Shown here: piece after piece, positions 37,834 through 47,116 of the stretch
How the letters are laid out: each line of letters begins with the position of its first letter
Position numbering within the stretch: position 1 is the stretch's first letter
Source of the DNA: Candidatus Thiodiazotropha endoloripes
GTDB taxonomy: Bacteria > Pseudomonadota > Gammaproteobacteria > Chromatiales > Chromatiaceae
DNA: 64,000 nt
Direction: 5' to 3'
Assembly: GCA_001709035.1 (NCBI GenBank)
Contig: LVKA01000015.1
Span: 286,663 to 350,662 of the forward strand
Notes under the pieces: model-generated
What the model saw: the letters and a program-made list of their open reading frames with translations, nothing else
Database searches by the model: none
What the model was told of the DNA's origin: nothing
Program-made: the position numbers and the translations under genes

Positions 37834-38613
37834 TCACCTCGCAATCCGCAGTGTCTGCATCAGATGCTGGAAAGCCTCATCCTGCAGATCGGTGAAGACA
37901 GACATCGCGTTGGGCAGACTCACCCAGATCAACGCGAAACCCAGTAACATGGTGATGGGAAAACCGACCGAAAAGATGTTCAACTGAGGTGCGGCACGCA
38001 TCACCACACCCATGCCCATGTTGACCATCAGCATGGCGCCGACAATCGGAAGCGCGATGATCAGGCCGCCGGCAAAAAGTCGACTGCCCCAGGCAACCAG
38101 ATCAATCAAGTTGTTGCGTGAGATGCCATCCATCGCCACCGGCATGGTGACAAAACTGTCCGCCACCAGTTCGATGGCGTGCAGATGTCCGTTGAAGATG
38201 AGAAACAGTAGGGTAGCCAGGATCAGATAGAACTGGGAGACCACAGGCACCTGCACACCGTTGGCTGGGTCGACCATGGAGGCAAAACCCAGGCCCATGC
38301 TGTAGGCAATCACCTGCCCGCCAAACACCAGGGCGCCGAAAACCATCTGCAGAATGAAACCCATCATAATGCCGATCAACAGTTGCTGAAGCATGATGAT
38401 CAGGCCACTGTGGCTGAGTACATCCGCCGACGGCATCTCAGGCAGAGTCGGGGCCACCAGAAAAGCGATCATCATCATCAGCACCAGTCTCAGGCGTGCC
38501 GGAATCTGGCGTGAGCTGAACAGGGGAGCGGCGAGCAGCATGGCGCTGATACGCACCATTGGCCAGAAATAGGTGGCGATCAAGGCATTGAGTTGAGCTT
38601 CACTGAAGATCAT
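37834..38613 (-). CDS. fliR: Flagellar export protein FliR
   Basis: A 259-aa integral membrane protein with six or so helices. Family features: YFWPMVRISAMLLAAPLFSSRQIPARLRLVLMMMIAF near the N-terminus, the LLIGIMMGFILQMVFGALVFGGQVI segment, and ANMG/NLIDLVAWGSRLFAGGLIIALPIVG. It forms the core export gate with FliP and FliQ. It lies 36 bp after fliQ and 3 bp before flhB in one operon. Confidence 0.95.
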   Translation of the reverse strand: MIFSEAQLNALIATYFWPMVRISAMLLAAPLFSSRQIPARLRLVLMMMIAFLVAPTLPEMPSADVLSHSGLIIMLQQLLIGIMMGFILQMVFGALVFGGQVIAYSMGLGFASMVDPANGVQVPVVSQFYLILATLLFLIFNGHLHAIELVADSFVTMPVAMDGISRNNLIDLVAWGSRLFAGGLIIALPIVGAMLMVNMGMGVVMRAAPQLNIFSVGFPITMLLGFALIWVSLPNAMSVFTDLQDEAFQHLMQTLRIAR

Positions 38614-38649
38614 GATTTTTCACCAAGCTCCCCGCGTATCCCTCTCTGC

Positions 38650-38919
38650 CTAAAGAATCAGTTCGGGAATACTCTCAATCAGGTTGATTGAGAAATTCAT
38701 CAGCAGCTGTAACATCCAGTTCCCCGCCCACATCAGCACCAGACCGGAAACCACCAGCTTGGGGATGAAGGTCAGGGTCATCTCATTGATCTGGGTTGCC
38801 GCCTGAAACATGGCGATGATCAAACCGACAGCGAGGGCGGGCAGCAGCACCATGCCTGAAAGCAGACCGATAATCTCGAGGCTGTTCTGTCCGATGGCAA
38901 TTACGATGTCAGGACTCAT
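38650..38919 (-). CDS. fliQ: Flagellar export protein FliQ
   Basis: An 89-aa protein of two membrane helices with the FliQ pattern MSPDIVIAIGQNSLEIIG, LPALAVGLIIAMFQAATQINEMTLTFIPKLV (QAATQINEMTL is the invariant block) and LLMNFSINLIESIPELIL. Four copies wrap the FliP-FliR core of the export gate. It is flanked by fliP (15 bp) and fliR. Confidence 0.96.
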   Translation of the reverse strand: MSPDIVIAIGQNSLEIIGLLSGMVLLPALAVGLIIAMFQAATQINEMTLTFIPKLVVSGLVLMWAGNWMLQLLMNFSINLIESIPELIL

Positions 38920-38934
38920 GGATCTCCCTCCTGC

Positions 38935-39669
38935 CTATATCTGAAAACTCGATGCCAAAGTACCGAACACCAGGGCCCAGCCATCGATCAGTACAAACAA
39001 CATAATCTTGAACGGTAAAGAGATAATCATCGGTGACAGCATCATCATACCCATCGACATCAGAATACTGGCCACCACTAGATCGATCACCAGGAAAGGA
39101 ATGAACAGCAGGAAACCGATCTGAAATCCGGTTTTCAGTTCGCTGGTGGCAAAGGATGGCAGCAGCAGACTGAATGGCACCTCTTCCGGCCCATTGAATT
39201 CACCAAAATTTCCGATCCTGGCGAACAGCGCCAGATCATCTTCTCTGGTCTGCGCCAGCATGAAGGACTTGACCGGTTCCGCCGCCGCTTGAAGCGCCTG
39301 CATGGTATCCATCTCTTCAGACAGATAGGGTTGCAGTGCGATCTGATTCACCTCATTGAAGACCGGCATCATGATGAACAGAGTCAAAAACAGCGCCAGC
39401 CCGATAAGAATCTGATTTGAAGGCGTACTCTGAGTACCTAATGCTTGTCTCAAGATCGCCAGTACAATGATGATCCTGGCAAACGAGGTCATCATCATCA
39501 ACGCCCCGGGTAGCAGGGTCAGGGCGGTCATGAAGAGCAGCACCTGAATGGTCAGGGTATAGGTCTGCCCACCCTCCCCATCGGGGGCGACACTGAAGGC
39601 ATCCACACCAGGCGCCGCCTCGACCAGGCCAGTGACCAGCAATCCAATGAAGAGTACCCAAACTTTCAT
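38935..39669 (-). CDS. fliP: Flagellar export protein FliP
   Basis: A 244-aa FliP with a cleaved N-terminal signal ([20 protein letters not shown]), the signature [36 protein letters not shown], and the C-terminal [42 protein letters not shown]. Five copies form the central channel of the export gate. Its start overlaps fliO by 4 bp. Confidence 0.96.
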   Translation of the reverse strand: MKVWVLFIGLLVTGLVEAAPGVDAFSVAPDGEGGQTYTLTIQVLLFMTALTLLPGALMMMTSFARIIIVLAILRQALGTQSTPSNQILIGLALFLTLFIMMPVFNEVNQIALQPYLSEEMDTMQALQAAAEPVKSFMLAQTREDDLALFARIGNFGEFNGPEEVPFSLLLPSFATSELKTGFQIGFLLFIPFLVIDLVVASILMSMGMMMLSPMIISLPFKIMLFVLIDGWALVFGTLASSFQI

Positions 39670-40088
39670 TGTGACGGCTCGCTCTGTTGGCTGTCAGCCG
39701 GTTCCTGCTGCTCCAACCCTTGCAACTGCTCACGGAAACTGGGGGACTCATCACTCAGCAGATGCAGCATCCGAACCTGTCCGGGAGCCACGCCGAGCAA
39801 CACCCGGGTATCTTCAACCTCAACCACCACCACCCGTTCACGACTGCCGACCGAGGCACCACCGAGCACTCTGACCATGCCCTTGCCGCCCATCGAAAAC
39901 TGCCCGTAACGTTTGAACAGCCAGGCGGCACCGACGATCACGGCCAACACAACCAACAGGCCACTGAAGGTATTTAACAGGCCTTCAGCACCAATTGGCG
40001 AAACATTGACGCCAATCTGCTTGTTGCCCTCTTCCGCCGCCATCAAGGCATTGCTGAAAAAGAGACCAATGAGCAGCCAACGGCACAT
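39666..40088 (-). CDS. fliO: Flagellar export assembly protein FliO
   Basis: A 140-aa protein: signal-like N-terminus ([18 protein letters not shown]), one membrane helix ([19 protein letters not shown]) and the cytoplasmic FliO domain ([39 protein letters not shown]). It scaffolds FliP ring assembly. I take ATG 40088, which overlaps the fliN stop as TGATG. The acidic/Gln-rich C-terminus ([15 protein letters not shown]) is variable in the family. Confidence 0.93.
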   Translation of the reverse strand: MCRWLLIGLFFSNALMAAEEGNKQIGVNVSPIGAEGLLNTFSGLLVVLAVIVGAAWLFKRYGQFSMGGKGMVRVLGGASVGSRERVVVVEVEDTRVLLGVAPGQVRMLHLLSDESPSFREQLQGLEQQEPADSQQSEPSQ

Positions 40089-40495
40089 CAACTTAACCTC
40101 TTGACCCGCTCGGAAGGACTGATGATGTCAGTCAGGCGTAAGCCGAACTTCTCATTCACCACCACCACTTCACCCTGTGCAATCAGGGTACCGTTGACCA
40201 ATACATCCATCGGTTCGCCAGCCAGCCGATCCAACTCAACTACCGAGCCCTGATTAAGCTGCAGTAGATTCCGAATGTTGATCTTGGTCCGGCCGATCTC
40301 CATCGAGATGGTTACCGGCACATCCAGAATGGCGTCCATATTGACACTGCCGGTAGAGACAGCTTCATCGGTCAACTCATCAAAGCTGGCCGCTTCCGTT
40401 CCAGCTGATTGATCACCGTCCGCCTGATCTTCGAGAGCAGCAGCCCATTCATCCGCTAATGCTTCATTGGGATCTACACTTTTCTCATCACTCAT
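40088..40495 (-). CDS. fliN: Flagellar motor switch protein FliN
   Basis: A 135-aa FliN: acidic variable N-terminus (DEWAAALEDQADGDQ) and the SpoA/SurfE-type domain ILDVPVTISMEIGRTKINIRNLLQLNQGSVVELDRLAGEPMDVLVNGTLIAQGEVVVVNEKFGLRLTDII, read in short blocks here. It forms the base of the C-ring, binds CheY-P and the FliH export partner. An 86-bp spacer with a hairpin separates it from fliM. Confidence 0.95.
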   Translation of the reverse strand: MSDEKSVDPNEALADEWAAALEDQADGDQSAGTEAASFDELTDEAVSTGSVNMDAILDVPVTISMEIGRTKINIRNLLQLNQGSVVELDRLAGEPMDVLVNGTLIAQGEVVVVNEKFGLRLTDIISPSERVKRLS

Positions 40496-40555
40496 CTTTT
40501 TACCCTCTTTGGGGATTCAACCTAAGCCATTGAAAGCAGTCTGACTGCTGCGCTG

Positions 40556-40575
40556 TGCCGGCCACGCTGCCGGCA
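40556..40575 (-). terminator. Hairpin between fliM and fliN
   Basis: TGCCGGC and GCCGGCA flank a 6-base loop just past the fliM stop. There is no T-run, so it is probably an mRNA-stability or attenuation hairpin inside the operon rather than a true terminator. Confidence 0.4.
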
Positions 40576-40581
40576 GGCCGC

Positions 40582-41601
40582 TCAGGCCTCTTGCTCCATA
40601 TCCAGATAGTCATGCAAGCCTTTGCGTTGATTGCTGACTATCCACTCACTGATCTTCAAGGCGTAATTGCCATCGGCAACACCCAGCTTGGCGCGAAACA
40701 CCGGAACATCCGCAGCTTCCACTTCAACTTCTTCAGGCATCTCAATTGGAATCACATCCCCCGCCTGCAGTTCGGAGAGTTGCTGGAGACTCATCTGCAC
40801 CTCGGTAAGATTGCTGCACAGCTCAACCTTGGCGGCGAGAATCTCCTCTTTCAAAGAGCGCTCCCAGCGCTCATCCCGTTCACCCCGGTCACTCTGAACA
40901 CCGGCATCCAGCAACTCTCTGATCGGTTCCAGCATCGAATAGGGCATACAGATATGAAAGTCACCGCCACCATTTTCCAGATCCACATGAAAGGAGGTCA
41001 CGACCACCACTTCCGATGGGCTGACGATGTTGGCGAACTGGGGATTGACCTCTGAACCGCTGTATTCAAAATCGACCTGGAATACCGGTTTCCAGGCCGC
41101 TTTGAGGTCCTCGAAGGCGCTGCTCAGCAACAGCTGAATTACCCGGTTTTCAGTTGGCGTGAAATCACGGCCTTCGATCTTGGTGTGGAAACGGCCTGAA
41201 CCGCCAAAATAGTTGTCTACCACGCTGAACACCAGCTTGGGATCCAAAACGAACAGGCCTTTGCCTCTTAATGGAGGTACTTTGATCATATTCAGACTGG
41301 TCGGTACAAACAGACTGTGTACGAATTCTGAAAACTTCTGCATCTGGATACCGGACACGGAGAGATCGGCGGTCCTTCTGAGCATGTTGAATAAACTGGT
41401 TCTGAACAGCCTTGCAAAACGCTCGTTGATCATCTCAAGGGTTGGCAGACGTCCCCTTACGATTCGATCCTGACTGGTGAAATCGTAAGAAACGGTGCCA
41501 CCCTCTTCCGACACATCGGACTCTGTGGCGACATCCCCACTGTCAACGCCGTGCAACAGGGCATCGATCTCTTCTTGTGATAGCAGGTCATTGGCGCTCA
41601 T
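40582..41601 (-). CDS. fliM: Flagellar motor switch protein FliM
   Basis: A 339-aa FliM. The N-terminal CheY-binding peptide is LLSQEEIDALLHGVDSG (residues 6-22). The middle CheC-like domain has RGRLPTLEMINERFARLFRTSLFNMLRR and the GGSG block YFGGSGRFHTKIEGRDFTPTENRVI. The C-terminal SpoA domain has MQLQ-type ELQAGDVIPIEMPEEVEVEAADVPVFRAKLGVADGNYALKI, in parts. It links CheY-P binding to the direction of rotation. The N-terminal peptide closely resembles the four linker motifs of CheA. Confidence 0.96.
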   Translation of the reverse strand: MSANDLLSQEEIDALLHGVDSGDVATESDVSEEGGTVSYDFTSQDRIVRGRLPTLEMINERFARLFRTSLFNMLRRTADLSVSGIQMQKFSEFVHSLFVPTSLNMIKVPPLRGKGLFVLDPKLVFSVVDNYFGGSGRFHTKIEGRDFTPTENRVIQLLLSSAFEDLKAAWKPVFQVDFEYSGSEVNPQFANIVSPSEVVVVTSFHVDLENGGGDFHICMPYSMLEPIRELLDAGVQSDRGERDERWERSLKEEILAAKVELCSNLTEVQMSLQQLSELQAGDVIPIEMPEEVEVEAADVPVFRAKLGVADGNYALKISEWIVSNQRKGLHDYLDMEQEA

Positions 41602-41623
41602 CTTGTATTCCTATCGGGTTGAA

Positions 41624-42130
41624 TTACTGCATCACGAAACTTGTAAAAAAGATCCCATCCACTTCGCCAGGCCCCTCCAACTCTTTGACGACCTTGTTGA
41701 GTGCCTCGAGCATCTCTGTCTGCAGCGCCTCTTTGGCTTCACGTGTTTGCAGGGATTTGCCATCTTTGGTGGAGAGCAGGTCAAGCAGATGGTGGCGAAT
41801 CATCGGGTCGTTATGCCGGATGAACTCAGCCATCGGCTCGGAATAGACCCGGATACTGACGCCAATCTGCAACAGACTCGGGCGTCCGGGCATGTTGACC
41901 ACGAACGGGGGTTTGAAATCGAGATATTGTGCCGGCCCCTTTTCCTCTTCCACCGGCTCTTCGGCAGCGGCTTCCTCCGTCGCCTCTTCTTCGCCACCGA
42001 GCAGAAAAAAGGCTGCCAGGCCACCACCGATGAGCAACACCGCCACAATGGCTATAATGATAATCAGCTTGGATTTCCCGCTTTTCTCTTCGCCAAGATC
42101 CAGTTCTTCTGATGCTTCTTCATTTGCCAT
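41624..42130 (-). CDS. fliL: Flagellar basal body-associated protein FliL
   Basis: A 168-aa FliL: cytoplasmic N-terminus (EEASEELDLGEEKSGKSK), a membrane helix (LIIIIAIVAVLLIGGGLAAFFLLG), an acidic/Ala linker and the periplasmic stomatin-like domain (QYLDFKPPFVVNMPGRPSLLQIGVSIRVYS and LLDLLSTKDGKSLQTREAKEALQ). It surrounds the stators. First gene of the minus-strand operon, 35 bp downstream of a sigma-54 promoter. Confidence 0.94.
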   Translation of the reverse strand: MANEEASEELDLGEEKSGKSKLIIIIAIVAVLLIGGGLAAFFLLGGEEEATEEAAAEEPVEEEKGPAQYLDFKPPFVVNMPGRPSLLQIGVSIRVYSEPMAEFIRHNDPMIRHHLLDLLSTKDGKSLQTREAKEALQTEMLEALNKVVKELEGPGEVDGIFFTSFVMQ

Positions 42131-42164
42131 TTTTTATTCCTCAATGAGACTACTCAATATGGAA

Positions 42165-42180
42165 TGCAAATAAAGTGCCA
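42165..42180 (-). promoter_or_regulatory. Sigma-54 (RpoN) promoter of the fliL-flhA operon
   Basis: On the minus strand TGGCAC-TTTAT-TTGCA is an exact match to the -24/-12 consensus (TGGCAC-N5-TTGCA), with the invariant GG and GC 10 bases apart. It lies 35 bp before the fliL ATG. In polar flagellates this class of promoter needs RpoN and a FleQ/FlrA-type activator. Neither gene is in this window. Confidence 0.88.
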
Positions 42181-42250
42181 CACTCATAGAAAACATTTTC
42201 ACCTTTAATTTCAATAAGTTAAAATTACTCATATTGAAAAGGACAATTTC

Positions 42251-42460
42251 TTGACTCTCAATGGGAAACCATCCAGGCAATTTTCCGTCAGCTGTTTTTT
42301 AGGAATCTGTTTCTGCCTGAGTGGGAAAGGCATTCCTGCTTCCCAGGTAGATCAGGAACCGGATCGAAGTGGATTCAGGCACTATTATGTTAAGGAAGTG
42401 GACGCAGAATTGACTGCGATGGGAATTCCACAACAACACTCAGATCATGCAATGCTTTGA
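42251..42460 (+). CDS. Possible small exported protein (69 aa), weak
   Basis: A TTG-initiated frame preceded by AAAGGA at 8 bases, with a hydrophobic N-terminal segment (FSVSCFLGICFCLSG) that could be a signal peptide, then a charged part ending QQHSDHAML. No family is recognised. It lies in the 410-bp spacer between fliL (minus) and the HDOD kinase gene (plus). It may be a chance frame. Apart from it and the sigma-54 promoter this spacer shows nothing. Confidence 0.25.
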   Translation: MTLNGKPSRQFSVSCFLGICFCLSGKGIPASQVDQEPDRSGFRHYYVKEVDAELTAMGIPQQHSDHAML

Positions 42461-42541
42461 AAACGCTTTCATTCAACTCGATTAAGTGCTATTAATTGCC
42501 ACAAGATACTGGCGTAACTTCATAATAAACTTGGTATTTAC

Positions 42542-44668
42542 GTGACCACACAGAACCAAGACAAGATGATCGACGAAAAATTCTACGATCTGCCATCCCC
42601 TCCAGCCATACTCATTCAGCTGATCGATAGCTGTAATGACCCCAATGTCAGTTTTGAATCGCTGAGTGCCATCATTCAGCAGGATGCAGCGATCACCTCC
42701 CAGGTTATGGCGGCGGCTAACTCCCCTTTCTACCGGCAGTGGAACGAGTTCACCAGCCTGCATCGCATGTTGGTGGTGCTGGGAATCAACAGCGTCAGAA
42801 CCATTGCCATCAACAGCGCCGTACAACAGTATTTCTCCAAGCTGAGCGATACCATTGGACAGAGCCTTGATCTGATCTGGTCCAGATCCCTGTTCTGTGC
42901 ATTTGTGTGTCGCTCACTGGCTGACCTGACGGCCTACAAGTTGCCGGAAGAGGCCTACCTGGCTGGCCTGTTGCACCGTTTGGGACAGCTCGCCCTGTTG
43001 CAGAAAGACGCCCAGGGATATCAAAAGCTGGTCGACGCCAATTCAGAGATCGAAAAACAGCTCAAGCAGGAGTTGAAGCAATACGGGGTGAGCTATCCAC
43101 TGATCGGCTCGCAGATGATCGAGCAATGGCAACTCCACAGTTTTCTGGCCGATGCGCTTCGTTATCAGTATGAACCGGCGGATCGGATCCTGGACAGTGC
43201 CCCACTGGTGAAACTGGTCAACCTTGGTTGTCAGCTCGCCCTTGGAGAGACAAAGCCGGAAGAAGCCGTACTGACCCAGGCCGACAATCTGTTTGGTTTA
43301 AATCAATCGGTCATCGAGAAACTGACCGCCGACTCCCTCAAGCAGGCAACCGAGTGCGCAGGCAGCCTGGGTATTCCTTTTCTGAAACTGGAACTGGATG
43401 AGGATGATGAGACAGATTCAGCCGCACATCAGATCGCACTTGCAGAGCGGGTACAACAGGCCGCACTGTTTGGCGGCAGCCTCACCCCTCCGCCTGACAA
43501 AGCAGACCGCCATACCACTCTGCAGCAGATTCACCGGGATCTTGAACTGCTGTTTGGACTGAAACGGGCCTGTTTTCTGCTAAAAGCCGATGAACAGGCC
43601 CTGTTACTCCCCTACTCTCCCACCTCACGTGGCGGACAGAAGCAACTTGAAGAGCTGAGCTTCGGCACAGAGACGGATCGCAGCCTGGCTGCCCTGGCCT
43701 TTAACAAGCAGATACGGGTCACAACAGACGATGAGGCGCATCAAGCAAACCTGACTGTCGCAGACCAACAGCTGATGGGATTCATCGACAGTGAAGCCCT
43801 CTGCTACCTGCCACTGACAGCACAGCAACAGAAGCTGGGGGTTTTGGCGATCGGCCTGGAGAGAGATCAGTTACCGCTGTTTGAAACCCAGCTGCCGATG
43901 CTGCATCTGTTCACCCGGCAAGCTAGTGAGACACTGCTGCGCCAGCAGGAGACACGCAAATCCCAACAGCAACTCCTGGAGGATGAACGCGCCGCCTTCC
44001 ACCTGGAGGCACGCAAGGTTGTCCATGAGGCGAACAATCCCCTGGGGATCATCAACAACTATCTGCACATCCTCGGCATGAAACTGGGTGAAAATCACGA
44101 GGCGCAGGAAGAGCTTGATATCATCAAGGATGAGATCAATCGGGTGGGCAAGATTCTGCTGCGAATGCGTGACATTCCAGAAGAGCTGGAACAGCAGGAA
44201 AAAGGTGTGGATATCAATGCCTTAATCAAGGATCTTCACAAGCTGTTTCAGTCGTCTCTGTTTGCCACTCACAACATCAATACCGAGGTGGATCTCGATC
44301 CCGATATCCCGTTAATCGCTTCGCGGCGTGGCCATATCAAGCAGATACTGACCAATCTCATCAAAAATGCAGTCGAGGCGATGCCAGAGGGAGGGAAACT
44401 GAGTATTGCCTCCAGGGACAATGCCTATCTTAATGGTAAGGCACATATTGAGATACAAGTGGTCGATTCGGGCCCTGGAATCGATGCCGAGATTATGGAC
44501 CAGTTGTTTTTGCCAGGAAAAAGTACCAAGGATAACAGTCACTCAGGATTGGGACTGGCCATAATCAAGAGCCTGATGGACGAGCTGTCCGGGGTGGTGA
44601 ACTGCACCTCCAATAGCAGCTCCGGCACCCGTTTTCAGCTGTTTTTACCGCGTTCGACTCGAGAGTAG
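42542..44668 (+). CDS. HDOD-domain sensor histidine kinase
   Basis: A 708-aa soluble kinase. Residues about 15-210 form an HDOD domain (LPSPPAILIQLIDSCNDPNVSFESLSAIIQQDAAITSQVMAAANSPFY, in parts, and SVRTIAINSAVQQYF). The middle (300-470) looks GAF-like. The kinase core has the H box RKVVHEANNPLGIINNYL (His about 495), an N box NLIKNAVEAMPEGG (about 604), DSGPGID and SGLGLAI. No membrane segment is seen, so it senses a cytoplasmic signal. A GTG at 42542 and an ATG at 42566 are both possible starts. It is directly followed (3 bp) by its probable partner regulator. Confidence 0.88.
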   Translation: MTTQNQDKMIDEKFYDLPSPPAILIQLIDSCNDPNVSFESLSAIIQQDAAITSQVMAAANSPFYRQWNEFTSLHRMLVVLGINSVRTIAINSAVQQYFSKLSDTIGQSLDLIWSRSLFCAFVCRSLADLTAYKLPEEAYLAGLLHRLGQLALLQKDAQGYQKLVDANSEIEKQLKQELKQYGVSYPLIGSQMIEQWQLHSFLADALRYQYEPADRILDSAPLVKLVNLGCQLALGETKPEEAVLTQADNLFGLNQSVIEKLTADSLKQATECAGSLGIPFLKLELDEDDETDSAAHQIALAERVQQAALFGGSLTPPPDKADRHTTLQQIHRDLELLFGLKRACFLLKADEQALLLPYSPTSRGGQKQLEELSFGTETDRSLAALAFNKQIRVTTDDEAHQANLTVADQQLMGFIDSEALCYLPLTAQQQKLGVLAIGLERDQLPLFETQLPMLHLFTRQASETLLRQQETRKSQQQLLEDERAAFHLEARKVVHEANNPLGIINNYLHILGMKLGENHEAQEELDIIKDEINRVGKILLRMRDIPEELEQQEKGVDINALIKDLHKLFQSSLFATHNINTEVDLDPDIPLIASRRGHIKQILTNLIKNAVEAMPEGGKLSIASRDNAYLNGKAHIEIQVVDSGPGIDAEIMDQLFLPGKSTKDNSHSGLGLAIIKSLMDELSGVVNCTSNSSSGTRFQLFLPRSTRE

Positions 44669-44671
44669 ACT

Positions 44672-46885
44672 ATGCATCCATACTATCCAGCACCTTGGCG
44701 GGGAATCGAGGGTGACTTATCCACCATACCCAATAGCGCCAAAGGCGAGCAACGCAGACATCAAACCCATGCACGTATCCTGATCGCGGATGACGAGCCC
44801 AGAGCCAGAGCCAGCCTCAAGGAACTGCTGAGATTCACCGGGCACGAGATCACCCTCGCAGAGAGCGGGCGGGAGGCAATCGAGCTTCTCAACAGCAACA
44901 GCTTCGATCTGATACTGCTCGATCTCAACATGCCTGATCTGAATGGCCATAAGGTGATGGAACACATGGATCAATACAGTATCGATTGCGATATTGTAAT
45001 CATCAGTGGGGAAGCCACCTTTGATCACGCCTCTTTGGCGTTGCGCAACGGGGCAAAGGACTTTCTGCGCAAACCCTACCAGCCTGAAGAGCTATTGCGC
45101 ACCATCGACAACACCCTCGATCATCGCCGTCTCAAAATTGAGAACAAGCAGATCAGTCAGCGCCTCAATGAATCGGAGTCGCTGCATAAGTTCATCGTCA
45201 ACAACTCGCCCGACATGATCTACCTGCTGGATCAGGAGGGTCGCTTCGCCTTCATCAACGACCGGGTGGAGGGTTTGCTGGGATATGATCCAAAAGAGAT
45301 CATTGGGCAGCACTTCTCAAAACTGATCTTTGAGGAGGATATCAACCAGGCTAACTACACATTCAACGAGCGCCGCACCGGCGACCGGGCCACCCGCAGT
45401 ACCGAACTGAGACTGAACTGTAAAATCAACGATGGCCCCCGCTACTTCGAATCCAGAACCGTACCCATCGAACTGAGTTCGATCGGCATCTATTCGGTCG
45501 ACGAGGATAATCAGAAATCCTTTATCGGCACCTATGGTGTTGCCAGAGACATCACCGAGCGCAAGCAGGCGGAAGAGCTGATCAAGTATCAGCTGCACCA
45601 TGACCTGCTGACCAATCTGCCCAACCGCACCCTGTTCCGCGATCGCCTCAACATGGCCATGGCCCACTCCAAGCGTACCGGTAAAAAGCTGGTTGTCATG
45701 TACCTGGATATGGACCGATTCAAAATCATCAACGACTCGCTGGGCCACTATGTGGGTGACGAACTGCTGAAACTGGTGGGTCAGCGTCTGCGCAGCGAAC
45801 TGCGGGAAGCGGATACCCTGGCGCGCGTCGGTGGTGACGAATTCAATCTGTTGATACCTGAGATCAACGACATTCAGGATGCGCGGAATCTGGCCGAGAA
45901 AATATTGCGCCTGACTACCGAACCTTTCCTGATCAAAAACGAAGAGATCTTTATCAGCTTCAGCATCGGCATATCGGTCTACCCATCGGATGGCGACACC
46001 AAAGACTCCCTGATCAAGCATGCCGATATCGCCATGTACAAGGTGAAAAACTCAGGCAAGAACGGCTATGCCTTCTATTCGGACAGGATGAAAAGCCATT
46101 TTGCCGCCTCCCTGGACATCGAAAACGGCCTGCGCAAAGCCATCTCCACGGATGAACTCTGTCTCTACTATCAGCCTCAATACAACACCATGGAGGAGAA
46201 GATCGTGGGTGTGGAGGCACTGGTGAGATGGCAGCATCCGGACAAGGGCATCATACAACCCAATGAGTTCATCAATGTTGCTGAGGAGTCGGGCTTGATC
46301 GTACCGTTGGGCGAGTGGGTATTGCGCAAAGCCTGTCAGGATATGCAGCGCTGGAAAACCGAGGAGAACATCAGCCTGAGCCTGTCGGTCAATATATCTG
46401 TGCAGCAACTGGAGATGGACCAATTCGTCAATAAAACCCTGGCGATCATCAAGCGTCATAACCTGGATAGAAATGTTCTGGAACTTGAGATCACCGAACA
46501 CGCCATCATGCAGGATATGGAAAAGGCCATCGACACCCTCTCCCGGTTATCCCATCGAGGCATACGGATCGCCATCGACGACTTCGGCACCGGATACTCC
46601 TCCCTGGGTTATCTGCAATCTCTGCCGATCAATACCCTGAAAATGGATCGTTCCTTTGTCGAAGGCATCAAGTCCAAGGGAGACAATTCGATAGTCACCG
46701 CAATCATCTCAATGGCCAGGGGACTAAATTTGGACCTGATCGCGGAAGGTGTCGAAAGCCAGACACAGATCGATCAGCTGAACAGTGCCGGCTGTCATCT
46801 GGCACAGGGCTTTTTCTACAGCCGCCCCCTGCCGGAAGATGAGTTTCTGCAGATGGTCAAGTCTCAGCCGAACTCGATCAACTGA
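44672..46885 (+). CDS. Response regulator REC-PAS-GGDEF-EAL (cyclic-di-GMP turnover)
   Basis: A 737-aa protein. Receiver domain about 30-155 (LIADDEPRARASLKELL; phosphoacceptor in LILLDLNMPDLNG, Asp about 83), PAS domain about 170-290 (NNSPDMIYLLDQEGRFAFINDRVEGLLGY), GGDEF about 305-470 with an intact RVGGDEFNLL site, and EAL about 480-730 with intact EALVRWQHP, ELEITEHAIM and IDDFGTGYSSLGYL. Both catalytic motifs are present, so it may make or degrade c-di-GMP. It is encoded 3 bp after the HDOD kinase, which probably phosphorylates it. Location beside the flagellar operon suggests control of the motile-sessile switch (inference). Confidence 0.92.
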   Translation: MHPYYPAPWRGIEGDLSTIPNSAKGEQRRHQTHARILIADDEPRARASLKELLRFTGHEITLAESGREAIELLNSNSFDLILLDLNMPDLNGHKVMEHMDQYSIDCDIVIISGEATFDHASLALRNGAKDFLRKPYQPEELLRTIDNTLDHRRLKIENKQISQRLNESESLHKFIVNNSPDMIYLLDQEGRFAFINDRVEGLLGYDPKEIIGQHFSKLIFEEDINQANYTFNERRTGDRATRSTELRLNCKINDGPRYFESRTVPIELSSIGIYSVDEDNQKSFIGTYGVARDITERKQAEELIKYQLHHDLLTNLPNRTLFRDRLNMAMAHSKRTGKKLVVMYLDMDRFKIINDSLGHYVGDELLKLVGQRLRSELREADTLARVGGDEFNLLIPEINDIQDARNLAEKILRLTTEPFLIKNEEIFISFSIGISVYPSDGDTKDSLIKHADIAMYKVKNSGKNGYAFYSDRMKSHFAASLDIENGLRKAISTDELCLYYQPQYNTMEEKIVGVEALVRWQHPDKGIIQPNEFINVAEESGLIVPLGEWVLRKACQDMQRWKTEENISLSLSVNISVQQLEMDQFVNKTLAIIKRHNLDRNVLELEITEHAIMQDMEKAIDTLSRLSHRGIRIAIDDFGTGYSSLGYLQSLPINTLKMDRSFVEGIKSKGDNSIVTAIISMARGLNLDLIAEGVESQTQIDQLNSAGCHLAQGFFYSRPLPEDEFLQMVKSQPNSIN

Positions 46886-47116
46886 AAACACCCATCTGCT
46901 GCAGCATCGCTCCTCCCGACACGCTTGCAGAACTGATTTTCAGACATCCTTATTAACCGGTGTTAATCACCCTGCTCCAGTCAATTGCCATCCGGTAATA
47001 GTGACAAATCTTCACCCCTGCCATGAACTTAATTGAAACACAATCGTCTCATTGACGGACGGAATGATTCAATCAAGTCTTCAATACATTGTTAAAAAAA
47101 ATTGGATAGGGATATC

